Shown one piece after another: positions 46,329 through 57,315 of a stretch of DNA of 64,000 nt (positions are counted from its first letter, which is position 1; each line of letters opens with the position of its first letter). The stretch comes from DCFW01 sp963790715 (GTDB lineage Bacteria; Bacteroidota; Bacteroidia; Bacteroidales; Bacteroidaceae). Where the stretch lies: the NCBI GenBank assembly GCA_963790715.1, contig CAWBPN010000018.1:1240001-1304000 (forward strand). Reading direction: 5' to 3'. Made by a program: the position numbers and the translations under genes. The notes beneath the pieces were generated by a model that saw only the letters and a list, made by a program, of their open reading frames with translations, was not told the DNA's origin and ran no database searches.

Positions 46329-49300
46329 ATGTCTTCAAATACTAATAATCAAAGAATTAATTTTTCTTCCACAAAAATCCCAATGGATTTTCCTGACTTT
46401 TTGGAAGTGCAATTGAAGTCATTCAAAGACTTTCTACAAATCGATACACCACCAGAAAAAAGGGCAAAAGAAGGGTTGTACAAAGTGTTTGCCGAAAATT
46501 TCCCAATTGCAGATACCAGAAACAACTTTGTGCTTGAATTTTTGGATTACTATATCGATCCGCCGCGTTATTCTATTGACGAATGCATTGAAAGAGGACT
46601 AACATATAGCGTACCGTTAAAAGCAAAATTAAAACTTTATTGCACTGATCCCGATCATGAGGACTTTGCAACGGTTATTCAAGATGTGTTCTTAGGGAGT
46701 ATTCCTTATATGACACGTCAGGCTACATTCGTCATCAATGGTGCTGAACGTGTAGTCGTATCGCAACTTCATAGATCTCCCGGCGTATTCTTCGGTCAAA
46801 GCGTCCATGCAAATGGAACAAAATTGTATTCGGCTCGTATCATTCCGTTCAAAGGTTCGTGGATAGAATTTGCAACTGATATTAATAATGTCATGTATGC
46901 ATATATCGACCGTAAGAAAAAATTACCTGTAACCACCTTATTACGTGCTATCGGATTTGAAACTGATAAGGATATTCTTGAAATATTCAATTTGGCTGAA
47001 GATGTTAAGGTTAGTAAGGAAAATCTTGAAAATGTTATCGGTCGCAAACTCGCCGCAAGAGTTCTGAAAACATGGAATGAAGATTTTGTTGATGAAGATA
47101 CGGGTGAAGTCGTAACTATCGAACGTAACGAAGTAATTATAGACCGTGAAACAGTAATTGAGGAAGAACAGATAAATCAGATTCTGGAATCGGGAGTAGA
47201 AAATATTCTCGTTCATAAGGATGATCCTACTCTATCTGATTATTCAATCATCTATAATACCTTGCAAAAGGATCCTAGTAACTCTGAAAAAGAGGCTGTA
47301 CTTTATATTTATCGCCAATTAAGAAATGCGGATCCTGCTGACGACAACAGTGCAAGAGAAGTAATTAATAATTTGTTCTTCTCTGAAAAAAGATATGATC
47401 TTGGCGAAGTAGGTCGTTATAGAATAAATAGAAAGTTGGGCTTGACAACCAGTATGGATGTCAAAGTTCTGACAAAAGAAGATATTATCGAGATTATCAA
47501 ATATCTAATCGAATTAATCAACTCAAAAGCTGATGTTGACGATATAGATCACTTAAGTAATCGCCGTGTAAGAACTGTAGGCGAACAATTGTCAAATCAA
47601 TTTGCCATTGGCTTGGCCAGAATGGCAAGAACTATTCGTGAAAGAATGAATGTTAGGGATAATGAAGTGTTTACTCCTATTGATTTGATTAATGCAAAGA
47701 CAATCTCGTCTGTAATTAATACATTTTTCGGTACTAATGCCTTATCGCAATTTATGGACCAAACCAATCCTTTGGCTGAAATAACCCATAAACGTCGTAT
47801 GTCTGCATTGGGGCCTGGAGGATTAACGCGTGATAGAGCCGGGTTCGAAGTACGTGATGTTCACTATACTCACTACGGCCGTCTGTGTCCTATTGAAACG
47901 CCTGAAGGACCGAACATCGGTTTGATATCGTCATTATGTATATTCGCTAAAATCAACGACTTAGGATTTATAGAAACTCCCTATCGTAAAGTACATAACA
48001 GTGTTGTTGAAAAAGATGACCAGGGAATAGTTTACTTGACGGCTGAAGAAGAGGAAGGTAAGATTATTGCTCAGGGTAACAGTGAGTTGGATAATAAAGG
48101 AAAGTTTGTCCAATCTCATATTAAATCACGTCAAGACGCTGATTTCCCTGTGGTATCTCCTGAAGAAGTAGATTTGATGGATGTAGCGCCGCAACAAATT
48201 TCATCGGTGGCTGCTGCCATGATTCCATTCTTGGAGCATGATGATGCCAACCGTGCATTGATGGGGTCTAACATGATGCGTCAAGCCGTACCTTTACTTA
48301 GAACGGAGGCTCCAATTGTCGGCACTGGAATAGAAAAACAATTGGCATATGATTCGCGTACACAAATCACGGCTGAAGGTGAAGGTGTTGTCGAATTTGT
48401 TGATGCCACTACTATTAAAATAAGGTATGACAGAACTGAGGATGAAGAATTCGTAAGCTTCGACGGTGCATTAAAAGAATATAATATTCCTAAATTCCGT
48501 AAGACGAACCAAAGCATGACGGTCGATTTACGTCCCACATGCTCTAAAGGTCAACGTGTGAAGAAGGGTGATGTACTTACCGAAGGTTATTCTACCGCTG
48601 ATGGAGAAATAGCATTAGGTAAGAATCTATTGGTTGCGTATATCCCTTGGAAAGGATATAACTATGAGGATGCTATCGTTTTGAATGAAAGAGCCGTAAG
48701 AGAAGATTTGCTTACTTCTATTCATGTCGATGAATACTCATTGGAAGTTCGTGAAACCAAGCGTGGTGTTGAGGAATTGACATCTGATATTCCAAACGTA
48801 AGTGAAGAGGCAACCAAAGACTTAGATGAGAATGGTATCGTACGTGTTGGCGCAAGAATAGAACCGGGCGATATTATGATCGGTAAGATTACTCCTAAAG
48901 GTGAATCCGATCCTTCTCCGGAAGAGAAACTTCTTAGAGCCATATTCGGTGATAAGGCCGGAGATGTGAAAGATGCTTCATTGAAGGCGTCGCCTTCATT
49001 GCGAGGTGTGGTTATCGGTAAGAGATTGTTCTCTCGTGTTGTTAAAACACGTAGTTCAAAGGCTGCCGATAAAGCGATACTTCAAAAAATGGATGAAGAT
49101 TTCGAAGAGCAAACTACTAATTTGAAAAAAGAATTGGTTGATAAATTGCTTAAACTTACTGATGGTAAAACATCTCAAGGTGTTAAGGACTACATTGGAA
49201 CTGATGTAATAGCCAAAGGTGCTCAATTTACAGTCGGTACTCTCATGAACTTGGACTACGAATCCATTCAGGTGGCAAAGTGGACAAATGACCAACACAA

Positions 49301-50141
49301 AAATGATTTGATTCACCAAGTCATTATGAATTACCTGAAGAAATTTAAAGAATGCGATGCTGAATTGAAGCGTAAGAAATTTGCAATTACCATAGGTGAT
49401 GAATTACCTTCCGGAATTCTGCAAATGGCTAAAGTATATATTGCCAAGAAACGTAAGATCGGTGTCGGTGATAAGATGGCCGGACGTCATGGTAACAAAG
49501 GTATTGTTTCAAAAGTCGTCAGACAGGAAGATATGCCTTTCCTTGCGGACGGTACCCCTGTAGATATTGTGCTTAACCCGTTGGGTGTACCTTCACGTAT
49601 GAACCTCGGACAGGTGTTCGAAGCTGTACTTGGAGCTGCCGGTAAGAAATTGGGTCTAAAATTTGCTACTCCTATTTTTGATGGTGCATCGCTTGACGAC
49701 ATAACAAAATGGACAGACAAGGCAGGACTTCCACGTTTCGGTAAGACATATATATATGATGGCGGTACCGGTGAAAGATTCGACCAACCTGCAACAGTCG
49801 GTGTAACATACATGCTGAAACTTGGACACATGGTTGAAGATAAAATGCATGCACGTTCAATAGGTCCATACTCATTAATTACTCAACAGCCTTTAGGTGG
49901 TAAAGCACAATTCGGTGGACAACGTTTCGGAGAAATGGAAGTATGGGCTCTTGAGGCATTTGGTGCTGCCCATGTTCTTCAGGAAATTCTAACAATAAAA
50001 TCAGATGATGTTACCGGACGCTCAAAAGCTTATGAAGCTATTGTAAAAGGTGAACCGATGCCTACCCCCGGTATACCGGAGTCATTAAACGTGTTGTTGC
50101 ACGAACTTGCCGGTTTGGGATTAAGCATACATCTTGAGTAA
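46329..50141 (+). CDS. rpoB: RNA polymerase beta subunit
   Basis: 1270 residues from the ATG at 46329 (MSSNTNNQRINFSSTKI); the frame is open further upstream, but that stretch overlaps the attenuator hairpin. Contains the rifampicin-region sequence NTFFGTNALSQFMDQTNPLA and HKRRMSALGPGGL, PIETPEGPNIGL, and the C-terminal KLGHMVEDKMHARSIGPYS. It is the catalytic beta subunit. The 3.8 kb frame is uninterrupted, in contrast to rplKAJL before it and rpoC after it. Confidence 0.97.
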   Translation: MSSNTNNQRINFSSTKIPMDFPDFLEVQLKSFKDFLQIDTPPEKRAKEGLYKVFAENFPIADTRNNFVLEFLDYYIDPPRYSIDECIERGLTYSVPLKAKLKLYCTDPDHEDFATVIQDVFLGSIPYMTRQATFVINGAERVVVSQLHRSPGVFFGQSVHANGTKLYSARIIPFKGSWIEFATDINNVMYAYIDRKKKLPVTTLLRAIGFETDKDILEIFNLAEDVKVSKENLENVIGRKLAARVLKTWNEDFVDEDTGEVVTIERNEVIIDRETVIEEEQINQILESGVENILVHKDDPTLSDYSIIYNTLQKDPSNSEKEAVLYIYRQLRNADPADDNSAREVINNLFFSEKRYDLGEVGRYRINRKLGLTTSMDVKVLTKEDIIEIIKYLIELINSKADVDDIDHLSNRRVRTVGEQLSNQFAIGLARMARTIRERMNVRDNEVFTPIDLINAKTISSVINTFFGTNALSQFMDQTNPLAEITHKRRMSALGPGGLTRDRAGFEVRDVHYTHYGRLCPIETPEGPNIGLISSLCIFAKINDLGFIETPYRKVHNSVVEKDDQGIVYLTAEEEEGKIIAQGNSELDNKGKFVQSHIKSRQDADFPVVSPEEVDLMDVAPQQISSVAAAMIPFLEHDDANRALMGSNMMRQAVPLLRTEAPIVGTGIEKQLAYDSRTQITAEGEGVVEFVDATTIKIRYDRTEDEEFVSFDGALKEYNIPKFRKTNQSMTVDLRPTCSKGQRVKKGDVLTEGYSTADGEIALGKNLLVAYIPWKGYNYEDAIVLNERAVREDLLTSIHVDEYSLEVRETKRGVEELTSDIPNVSEEATKDLDENGIVRVGARIEPGDIMIGKITPKGESDPSPEEKLLRAIFGDKAGDVKDASLKASPSLRGVVIGKRLFSRVVKTRSSKAADKAILQKMDEDFEEQTTNLKKELVDKLLKLTDGKTSQGVKDYIGTDVIAKGAQFTVGTLMNLDYESIQVAKWTNDQHKNDLIHQVIMNYLKKFKECDAELKRKKFAITIGDELPSGILQMAKVYIAKKRKIGVGDKMAGRHGNKGIVSKVVRQEDMPFLADGTPVDIVLNPLGVPSRMNLGQVFEAVLGAAGKKLGLKFATPIFDGASLDDITKWTDKAGLPRFGKTYIYDGGTGERFDQPATVGVTYMLKLGHMVEDKMHARSIGPYSLITQQPLGGKAQFGGQRFGEMEVWALEAFGAAHVLQEILTIKSDDVTGRSKAYEAIVKGEPMPTPGIPESLNVLLHELAGLGLSIHLE

Positions 50142-50180
50142 TTTAATTTTTATTGATAACGCTTTGTAATATAAAAGAAT

Positions 50181-53100
50181 ATGGCATTTAGGAAAGATAA
50201 TAAAATAAAGAGTAATTTTACGAAAATTTCAATAGGGTTGGCTTCTCCGGAAGAAATCCTTGAAAACTCTTATGGTGAGGTATTAAAACCGGAAACCATT
50301 AATTATCGTACATATAAACCTGAACGCGATGGCCTTTTCTGTGAACGAATATTCGGTCCTGTAAAAGATTATGAGTGTCATTGCGGTAAATATAAAAGAA
50401 TCCGTTACAAAGGTATCGTTTGTGATCGATGCGGCGTAGAAGTAACTGAAAAGAAAGTTAGACGTGAAAGAATGGGACATATTCAATTGGTCGTCCCGGT
50501 AGCTCATATCTGGTATTTTCGTTCACTCCCCAACAAAATAGGTTATCTATTGGGGTTGGCTACAAAGAAGTTGGATTCGATCATTTATTATGAACGCTAC
50601 GTAGTTATACAACCTGGCATCAAGGAAAAGGATGATGTAAAGGTTTATGACTTGCTGTCTGAAGAAGAGTATCTGAATATATTGGATACACTTCCTAAAG
50701 AGAATCAATTCTTGGATGATACCGATCCTAAAAAGTTTATTGCCAAGATGGGTGCTGAAGCTATTTATGATTTACTCTGCAGACTTGATTTGGATAGTCT
50801 TTCATACGAGCTTCGCCACAAAGCAAGTAACGATTCTTCACAACAAAGAAAGAATGAAGCGTTGAAACGTTTACAGGTCGTTGAATCTTTCAGAGCATCC
50901 AGAGGTCGTAACAAACCTGAATGGATGATTATGAAAATCATACCTGTCATACCTCCTGAACTGAGACCTTTGGTACCGTTGGATGGTGGACGTTTTGCTA
51001 CATCCGATTTAAATGATTTGTATCGTAGAGTCATTATACGTAATAACCGTTTGAAGAGATTAATAGAAATCAAAGCTCCCGAAGTCATTCTGAGGAATGA
51101 AAAGCGTATGCTACAGGAAGCAGTTGATTCTCTGTTTGATAACTCAAGAAAATCAAGTGCTGTCAAGACTGATTCAAACAGACCTTTGAAATCCTTATCC
51201 GATAGTTTAAAGGGTAAACAAGGTCGTTTCCGTCAGAACTTGTTAGGTAAACGTGTTGACTATTCTGCTCGTTCGGTAATCGTTGTAGGTCCTGAATTGA
51301 AAATGGGTGAATGCGGTATTCCTAAGTTAATGGCGGCAGAGCTTTATAAACCGTTTATCATTCGTAAATTGATTGAGCGCGGTATCGTTAAGACTGTAAA
51401 ATCGGCTAAAAAGATTATAGATAAGAAAGATTCTGTAATATGGGATATTCTTGAATATGTAATGAAAGGACACCCTGTATTGTTGAACCGTGCTCCGACG
51501 TTGCACCGTTTGGGTATTCAAGCTTTTCAACCGATAATGATTGAAGGTAAGGCTATTCAACTTCATCCGTTGGCATGTACAGCTTTCAATGCCGATTTCG
51601 ACGGTGACCAGATGGCTGTTCACTTGCCATTAAGTAATGAGGCTGTGCTGGAAGCTCAACTATTGATGCTTGGAAGCACACAATATTTTGAACCCTGCAA
51701 ACGGTGCTCCTATTACAGTACCTTCGCAGGATATGGTGTTGGGTTTGTACTATATTACAAAGCTCAGACAAGGAGCCAAAGGTGAAGGGTATACGTTCTA
51801 TGGCCCTGAAGAAGCTATTATTGCTTATAACGAAGGCGCTGTAGACATACATGCCATTATTAATGTAAAAGTTAAGGATGTAGATGAAAACGGTAATCCT
51901 GTTGTAGTGTTGAAAAAGGAGACTTCCGTAGGTCGTATAATTGTCAACCAAATAATTCCTGATAGAGTAGGTTATGTAAACTGCATTATTTCCAAGAAAT
52001 CCCTTCGTGATATTATTAGCGATGTTATTAAGAAATGTGGTGTTGCCGAAACTTGCGATTTCCTTGATGGAATTAAGAACTTAGGTTATTATATGGCGTT
52101 CAAAGGTGGTTTATCATTCAACTTGGATGATATTATCATACCGAAAGAAAAGGAAGCCTTAGTAAAGAGAGGTTATGATGAAGTTGAGCAGATAGTTAAT
52201 AACTACAACATGGGTTTCATTACCAATAATGAACGTTATAATCAGGTAATTGATATTTGGACACATGTTAACTCCGAGCTTATCAAACATTTTGATGAAA
52301 ACTATTTCATCGGATGACCAAGGATTCAATTCTGTTTACATGATGTTGGATTCCGGAGCCCGTGGTTCTAAAGAACAGATTCGTCAGCTTGTCCGGTATG
52401 CGTGGATTGATGGCCAAACCTCAAAAAGCTGGTGCCGAAGGTGGTCAGATTATTGAGAACCCTATTCTTGTCAAACTTTAAGGAAGGCTTATCAGTGTTG
52501 GAATACTTTATTTCAACTCACGGTGCCCGTAAGGGATTGGCCGATACAGCTTTGAAGACTGCCGATGCAGGATATTTGACACGTCGTTTGGTAGATGTGT
52601 CTCATGACGTGATTATTACTGAAGAAGACTGTGGTACTCTTCGTGGTTTGGTTTGTACTGAACTTAAGAATGACGAGGATGTTATCGCTACTCTTTACGA
52701 AAGAATATTGGGACGTGTATCTGTACACGACATTATTCATCCTACAACAGGTAAACTAATTGTTGCCGGTGGTGATGAAATTACTGAACCTATAGCTCAG
52801 GAAATAGAAGATTCTCCTATTGAAAGTGTTGAAATACGTTCAGTATTAACGTGTGAATCTAAACATGGCGTATGTGCCAAATGTTACGGACGTAACTTAG
52901 CAACCAGCCGTATGGTTCAAAAAGGAGAGGCTGTCGGCGTCATCGCTGCACAATCTATTGGTGAACCGGGTACGCAGCTTACGCTTAGAACGTTCCATGC
53001 CGGAGGTATTGCAGGTAATGCTGCTGCAAATGCAAGCATCGTTGCCAAATATGCCGGAAGACTTGAATTCGAAGAATTAAAGACGGTAAATGCTACTGGT

Positions 53101-54471
53101 GAAGACGGAACGGCAGTGAAGATTGTTGTCGGCCGTTTAGCTGAATTGAGGATAATTGATGTAAATACCGGAATTGTACTTTCAAATCACAATGTACCTT
53201 ACGGTTCAACTTTATATTGCAATGAAGGTGAATTGGTAGAAAAGGGCAAGAAGATTTGTAAATGGGATCCGTTTAATGCCGTTATCGTCACTGAAGCGAC
53301 AGGTAAAATCGTATTTGACAATATGATAGAGAACGTTACTTATACTGTAGATTCGGATGAAACTACCGGCCTGCGTGAAATCATCATCATAGAATCGAAG
53401 GATAAGACGAAAGTCCCATCAGCACAAATTGTCAACGAAAAAGGCGACGCTCTACGTACATATAACTTCCCTGTTGGAGGCCATGTCGTAGTTGAAGACG
53501 ATGTTCATGTAAAAGGTGGTGAGGTTATCGTGAAAATACCTCGTGCCGTTGGAAAAGCCGGTGATATCACCGGTGGTCTTCCTCGTGTTACCGAGTTGTT
53601 CGAAGCACGTAATCCTTCCAACCCTGCAGTTGTTTCTGAAATTGATGGTGAAATTACTATGGGTAAGATTAAACGTGGTAATCGTGAAATTATCGTCACT
53701 TCAAAAACAGGTGACGTTAAGAAGTATCTTGTATCGTTGTCAAAACAAATTCTTGTACAGGAAAATGACTATGTTCGTGCTGGAACGCCGCTATCCGACG
53801 GAGCAATTACTCCTGCCGATATTTTGGCAATCAAAGGTCCTACGGCCGTTCAGGAATATATTGTTAATGAAGTTCAGGACGTATACCGTCTGCAAGGTGT
53901 GAAGATTAATGACAAGCATTTTGAGATTATTGTACGTCAGATGATGCGTAAGGTTCAAATTGATGAAGCCGGAGATACACGTTTCTTGGAACAACAGATT
54001 ATTGATAAACTTGATTTCTTGGAAGAGAACGATCGAATCTGGGGAAAGAAAGTGGTAATCGATGGCGGAGATTCCGAAACGATGAAACCGGGACAAATAG
54101 TTACGGCACGTAAACTTCGTGATGAAAACAGTTTGTTAAAGCGCCACGATCAAAAGTTGGTACAAGTAAGAGATGCTGTGCCTGCTACATCAACTCAGAT
54201 TCTTCAAGGTATCACACGTGCAGCATTACAGACAAAGAGCTTTATGTCTGCCGCATCATTCCAGGAGACAACCAAAGTGTTGAACGAGGCTGCCATAAAT
54301 GGTAAGGTAGATAAACTTGAAGGCATGAAAGAAAATGTAATATGCGGCCATTTGATACCTGCCGGAACCGGTCAACGTGAATTTGACAAGATAATAGTAG
54401 GTTCAAAAGAAGAATACGACCGTATTCTTGCAAACAAAAAGAATGTGCTTGATTACAGTGAAGTAGAATAA
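50181..54471 (+). CDS. rpoC: RNA polymerase beta-prime subunit, interrupted by indels in this sequence
   Basis: Starts MAFRKDNKIKSNFTKISIGL, has the zinc site CHCGKYKRIRYKGIVCDRCG and the active-site motif NADFDGDQMAVH. Four single extra bases break the frame, all within 0.8 kb: 51678 (AGC|A CAC), 52303 (AAC|T ATT), 52391 (CTT|G TCC) and 52471 (CTT|G TCA). Corrected, the middle reads GSHNILNPANGAPITV, SSDDQGFNSVYMMLDSGARG, QLSGMRGLMAKPQKAG and NPILSNFKEGLSVLEYF. About 1429 residues, normal for this phylum. Essential, so the breaks are almost surely not real gene loss. Confidence 0.95.
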
Positions 54472-54492
54472 AGTAACATATATTTCATTTGT

Positions 54493-54528
54493 AGAGGCTC
54501 ATCCATATGTATGGATGAGCCTCTTTTT
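54493..54528 (+). terminator. Terminator of the rpoBC operon
   Basis: AGAGGCTCATCCAT at 54493-54506 pairs perfectly with 54511-54524 across a 4-base loop, followed by TTTT. Confidence 0.92.
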
Positions 54529-54560
54529 CATTATAATTGAAGAATTTTTTCTTTAATTAC

Positions 54561-54591
54561 TTGTATTATAATACTATTCTATTTAATTTTG
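54561..54591 (+). promoter_or_regulatory. Promoter of sdhCAB
   Basis: TTG at 54561-54563 and TAATTTTG at 54584-54591 with a 20-base spacer, 49 bases before the sdhC ATG. Confidence 0.7.
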
Positions 54592-54640
54592 CAAGCATTG
54601 AAACATAATTCATCAAATAATAATTTAAAGTCAATCATTT

Positions 54641-55321
54641 ATGTGGTTAATTAATTCTTCTATTGGAAGAAAGGTGGTCATGAGTATCTCAGGACTTTTT
54701 CTCATCCTATTTCTTACCTTTCACATGGCGATGAATGCAGTAGCTGTCATTTCAGAAGATGGATACAATGCCGTATGTGAATTTTTGGGAGCAAATTGGT
54801 ATGCGTTAGTGGGTACTATGATACTGGCCTTCTTTATTGTAGTTCACATTGTTTATGCATTTATCCTATATGCTCAGAATCGCAAAGCAAGGGGGGATGA
54901 AAGTTATGCTGTGACAGATCGTCCCAAAACGGTTGAATGGGCATCTCAAAACATGTTAATCTTAGGATTAATTGTGGCATGCGGTTTAATACTGCACTTT
55001 ACTCAATTTTGGTACAATATGCAGTTTAATGAAATTGCACATGTAAACCCGAACATTGATCCTTCTGACGGTATTGCTTTAATAAAAGCTACATTCAGCC
55101 ATGCAATATTCGTAATTATTTATTTGGTTTGGTTCGGAGCAATTTGGTTCCATTTGAGTCATGGTTTTTGGAGTGCTTTGCAAACAATTGGTTGGAACAA
55201 TCAGGTATGGTTTAACCGCTGGAAACTTATCGGCAGAATTTGGGTTTCTATTGTATGCGGCATATTTGCTTTAACCGTAATCATATTTTTCATTAAATAC
55301 GGATTATGTCAAGCAGCTTAA
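54641..55321 (+). CDS. sdhC: Succinate dehydrogenase/fumarate reductase cytochrome b subunit
   Basis: 226 residues with five hydrophobic helices, starting MWLINSSIGRKVVMSISGLF. It is the b-type cytochrome of the Bacteroidota-type complex, with His residues in helices (FHMAMNAV, FHLSHGFWSALQTIG) able to hold haem. It anchors the SdhAB part in the inner membrane and exchanges electrons with menaquinone. It begins the sdhCAB operon, which follows rpoC with its own promoter. Confidence 0.92.
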   Translation: MWLINSSIGRKVVMSISGLFLILFLTFHMAMNAVAVISEDGYNAVCEFLGANWYALVGTMILAFFIVVHIVYAFILYAQNRKARGDESYAVTDRPKTVEWASQNMLILGLIVACGLILHFTQFWYNMQFNEIAHVNPNIDPSDGIALIKATFSHAIFVIIYLVWFGAIWFHLSHGFWSALQTIGWNNQVWFNRWKLIGRIWVSIVCGIFALTVIIFFIKYGLCQAA

Positions 55322-55351
55322 TTAAACAAAACATATAAAAGATTAATCATT

Positions 55352-57295
55352 ATGACTAAGATAGATTCAAAAATTCCTGAAGGTCCGTTGGCAGAGAAAT
55401 GGAGTAACTATAAAGCTCATCAAAAACTTGTCAATCCCACTAATAAACGTCGTCTTGACATTATAGTTGTGGGTACTGGACTTGCCGGAGCTTCAGCAGC
55501 TGCATCATTTGGAGAAATGGGTTTCAACGTATTGGATTTCTGTATTCAGGATTCTCCTCGTCGCGCTCACTCAATTGCAGCACAAGGAGGTATTAATGCG
55601 GCTAAGAATTATCAAAATGACGGTGATTCGGTTTATCGTTTATTCTATGATACAATTAAAGGTGGTGATTACCGTGCCAGAGAGGCTAACGTTTATCGTC
55701 TAGCAGAAGTTTCTGGTAATATAATCGACCAGTGTGTTGCTCAAGGCGTACCTTTTGCCCGCGATTACGGTGGCACACTCGCAAACCGTTCATTCGGTGG
55801 CGTGCAGGTTTCACGTACGTTTTATGCAAAGGGACAAACAGGTCAACAATTGCTATTGGGAGCATATTCGGCTTTGAGCCGTCAGGTGCACAAAGGCTCC
55901 GTTAAGTTGTTTACCCGTTATGAAATGGAAAATATAGTCATTATCGACGGTCGCGCCCGCGGTATTATCGTTCGCAATTTGATTACAGGAAAATTGGAAC
56001 GCTATTCCGCTCACACTGTCGTTTTGGCTACAGGTGGTTATGGCAACACATACTTCTTATCAACAAATGCCATGTCATGCAACTGTTCTGCAGCCATTGC
56101 AGCATATAAGAAAGGTGCATATTTTGCAGACCCGGCTTTTGTACAAATTCACCCGACATGCATCCCTGTACATGGTGATAAGCAATCCAAGCTGACTTTG
56201 ATGTCGGAGTCTTTGCGTAACGACGGTCGTATCTGGGTCCCTAAAAAACTTGAAGATGCAAAGGCTTTACAAGCAGGTACGCTTAATCCGAACGATATAA
56301 AAGAAGAAGATCGCGATTATTATTTGGAACGCCGCTATCCGGCTTTCGGAAACTTGGTTCCCCGAGATGTAGCTTCACGTGCAGCCAAGGAGCGTTGCGA
56401 TAAAGGCTTCGGTGTAAACTCAACCGGTTTGGCTGTATTCCTCGATTTCTCGGAAGCTATTTCCCGTTTAGGCGAAGATGTCGTTCGTCAACGTTATGGA
56501 AACTTATTCCAGATGTATGAGGAGATTGCAAATGTCGATCCATATAAGAACCCGATGATGATTTATCCTGCTATCCACTATACAATGGGTGGTTTATGGG
56601 TAGATTACGAATTGCAAACGTCAATCAAAGGCTTGTTTGCCCTGGGCGAATGTAACTTCTCGGATCACGGTGCAAACAGATTAGGTGCATCGGCACTTAT
56701 GCAAGGACTTTCAGATGGTTACTTCGTAGCACCTTATACAATTCAGAACTATTTATCGGATCAAATTACAGTTCCACGCTTTTCTACCGACTTGCCAGAG
56801 TTTGATGTAGCAGAAAAAGAAGTTCAGGATAAGATCGACAAACTGATGTCTATTCAAGGAGACGAATCAACAGATTCAATACATAAGAAACTCGGTCACA
56901 TTATGTGGGAGTATGTAGGAATGGGACGTACAAAAGAAGGATTGGAAACCGGCTTGAAGAAGTTGGCAGAAATAAAAAAGGAATTCTGGACACATGTGCG
57001 TATACCTGGTAGTAAAGACGATCAAAATACGGAACTTGAAAAAGCTCTTCGTGTTGCTGACTTTATTGAAATGGGTCAACTCATTGCTTATGATGCACTT
57101 AACCGTAACGAATCTTGCGGCGGACACTTCCGCGAAGAGTATCAAACGGAAGAAGGTGAAGCAAAACGTGACGATGAAAATTATTCATACGTAGCTTGCT
57201 GGAATTATCAAGGTGATGACAAAGAGCCCGAACTACTAAAAGAAGAGTTGGACTATAAATATATTAAAGTTCAAACTCGTAACTACAAATCGTAA
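55352..57295 (+). CDS. sdhA: Succinate dehydrogenase/fumarate reductase flavoprotein subunit
   Basis: 647 residues. The FAD-binding start is VVGTGLAGASAAASFGEMGF. The flavin-linking His lies in RRAHSIAAQGGINAAK. Substrate-site sequences are VQIHPTCIPV, PRDVASRAAKERC and HYTMGGLWV. It interconverts succinate and fumarate on the cytoplasmic side. In anaerobic Bacteroidota the usual direction is fumarate reduction, with succinate as product. It lies 30 bases after sdhC and 20 before sdhB. Confidence 0.96.
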   Translation: MTKIDSKIPEGPLAEKWSNYKAHQKLVNPTNKRRLDIIVVGTGLAGASAAASFGEMGFNVLDFCIQDSPRRAHSIAAQGGINAAKNYQNDGDSVYRLFYDTIKGGDYRAREANVYRLAEVSGNIIDQCVAQGVPFARDYGGTLANRSFGGVQVSRTFYAKGQTGQQLLLGAYSALSRQVHKGSVKLFTRYEMENIVIIDGRARGIIVRNLITGKLERYSAHTVVLATGGYGNTYFLSTNAMSCNCSAAIAAYKKGAYFADPAFVQIHPTCIPVHGDKQSKLTLMSESLRNDGRIWVPKKLEDAKALQAGTLNPNDIKEEDRDYYLERRYPAFGNLVPRDVASRAAKERCDKGFGVNSTGLAVFLDFSEAISRLGEDVVRQRYGNLFQMYEEIANVDPYKNPMMIYPAIHYTMGGLWVDYELQTSIKGLFALGECNFSDHGANRLGASALMQGLSDGYFVAPYTIQNYLSDQITVPRFSTDLPEFDVAEKEVQDKIDKLMSIQGDESTDSIHKKLGHIMWEYVGMGRTKEGLETGLKKLAEIKKEFWTHVRIPGSKDDQNTELEKALRVADFIEMGQLIAYDALNRNESCGGHFREEYQTEEGEAKRDDENYSYVACWNYQGDDKEPELLKEELDYKYIKVQTRNYKS

Positions 57296-57315
57296 TTTAA
57301 TAAAGTAAGTAAACA

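Noticed and set aside
42085..52471. Programmed +1 frameshifting at CTT codons in several essential genes, in the manner of prfB
   Set aside because: Only six of 14 extra bases follow CTT, missing bases also occur, none of the sites has a stop codon at the slip position as in prfB, and rpoB is free of them. A mixed-strain consensus explains all of them.
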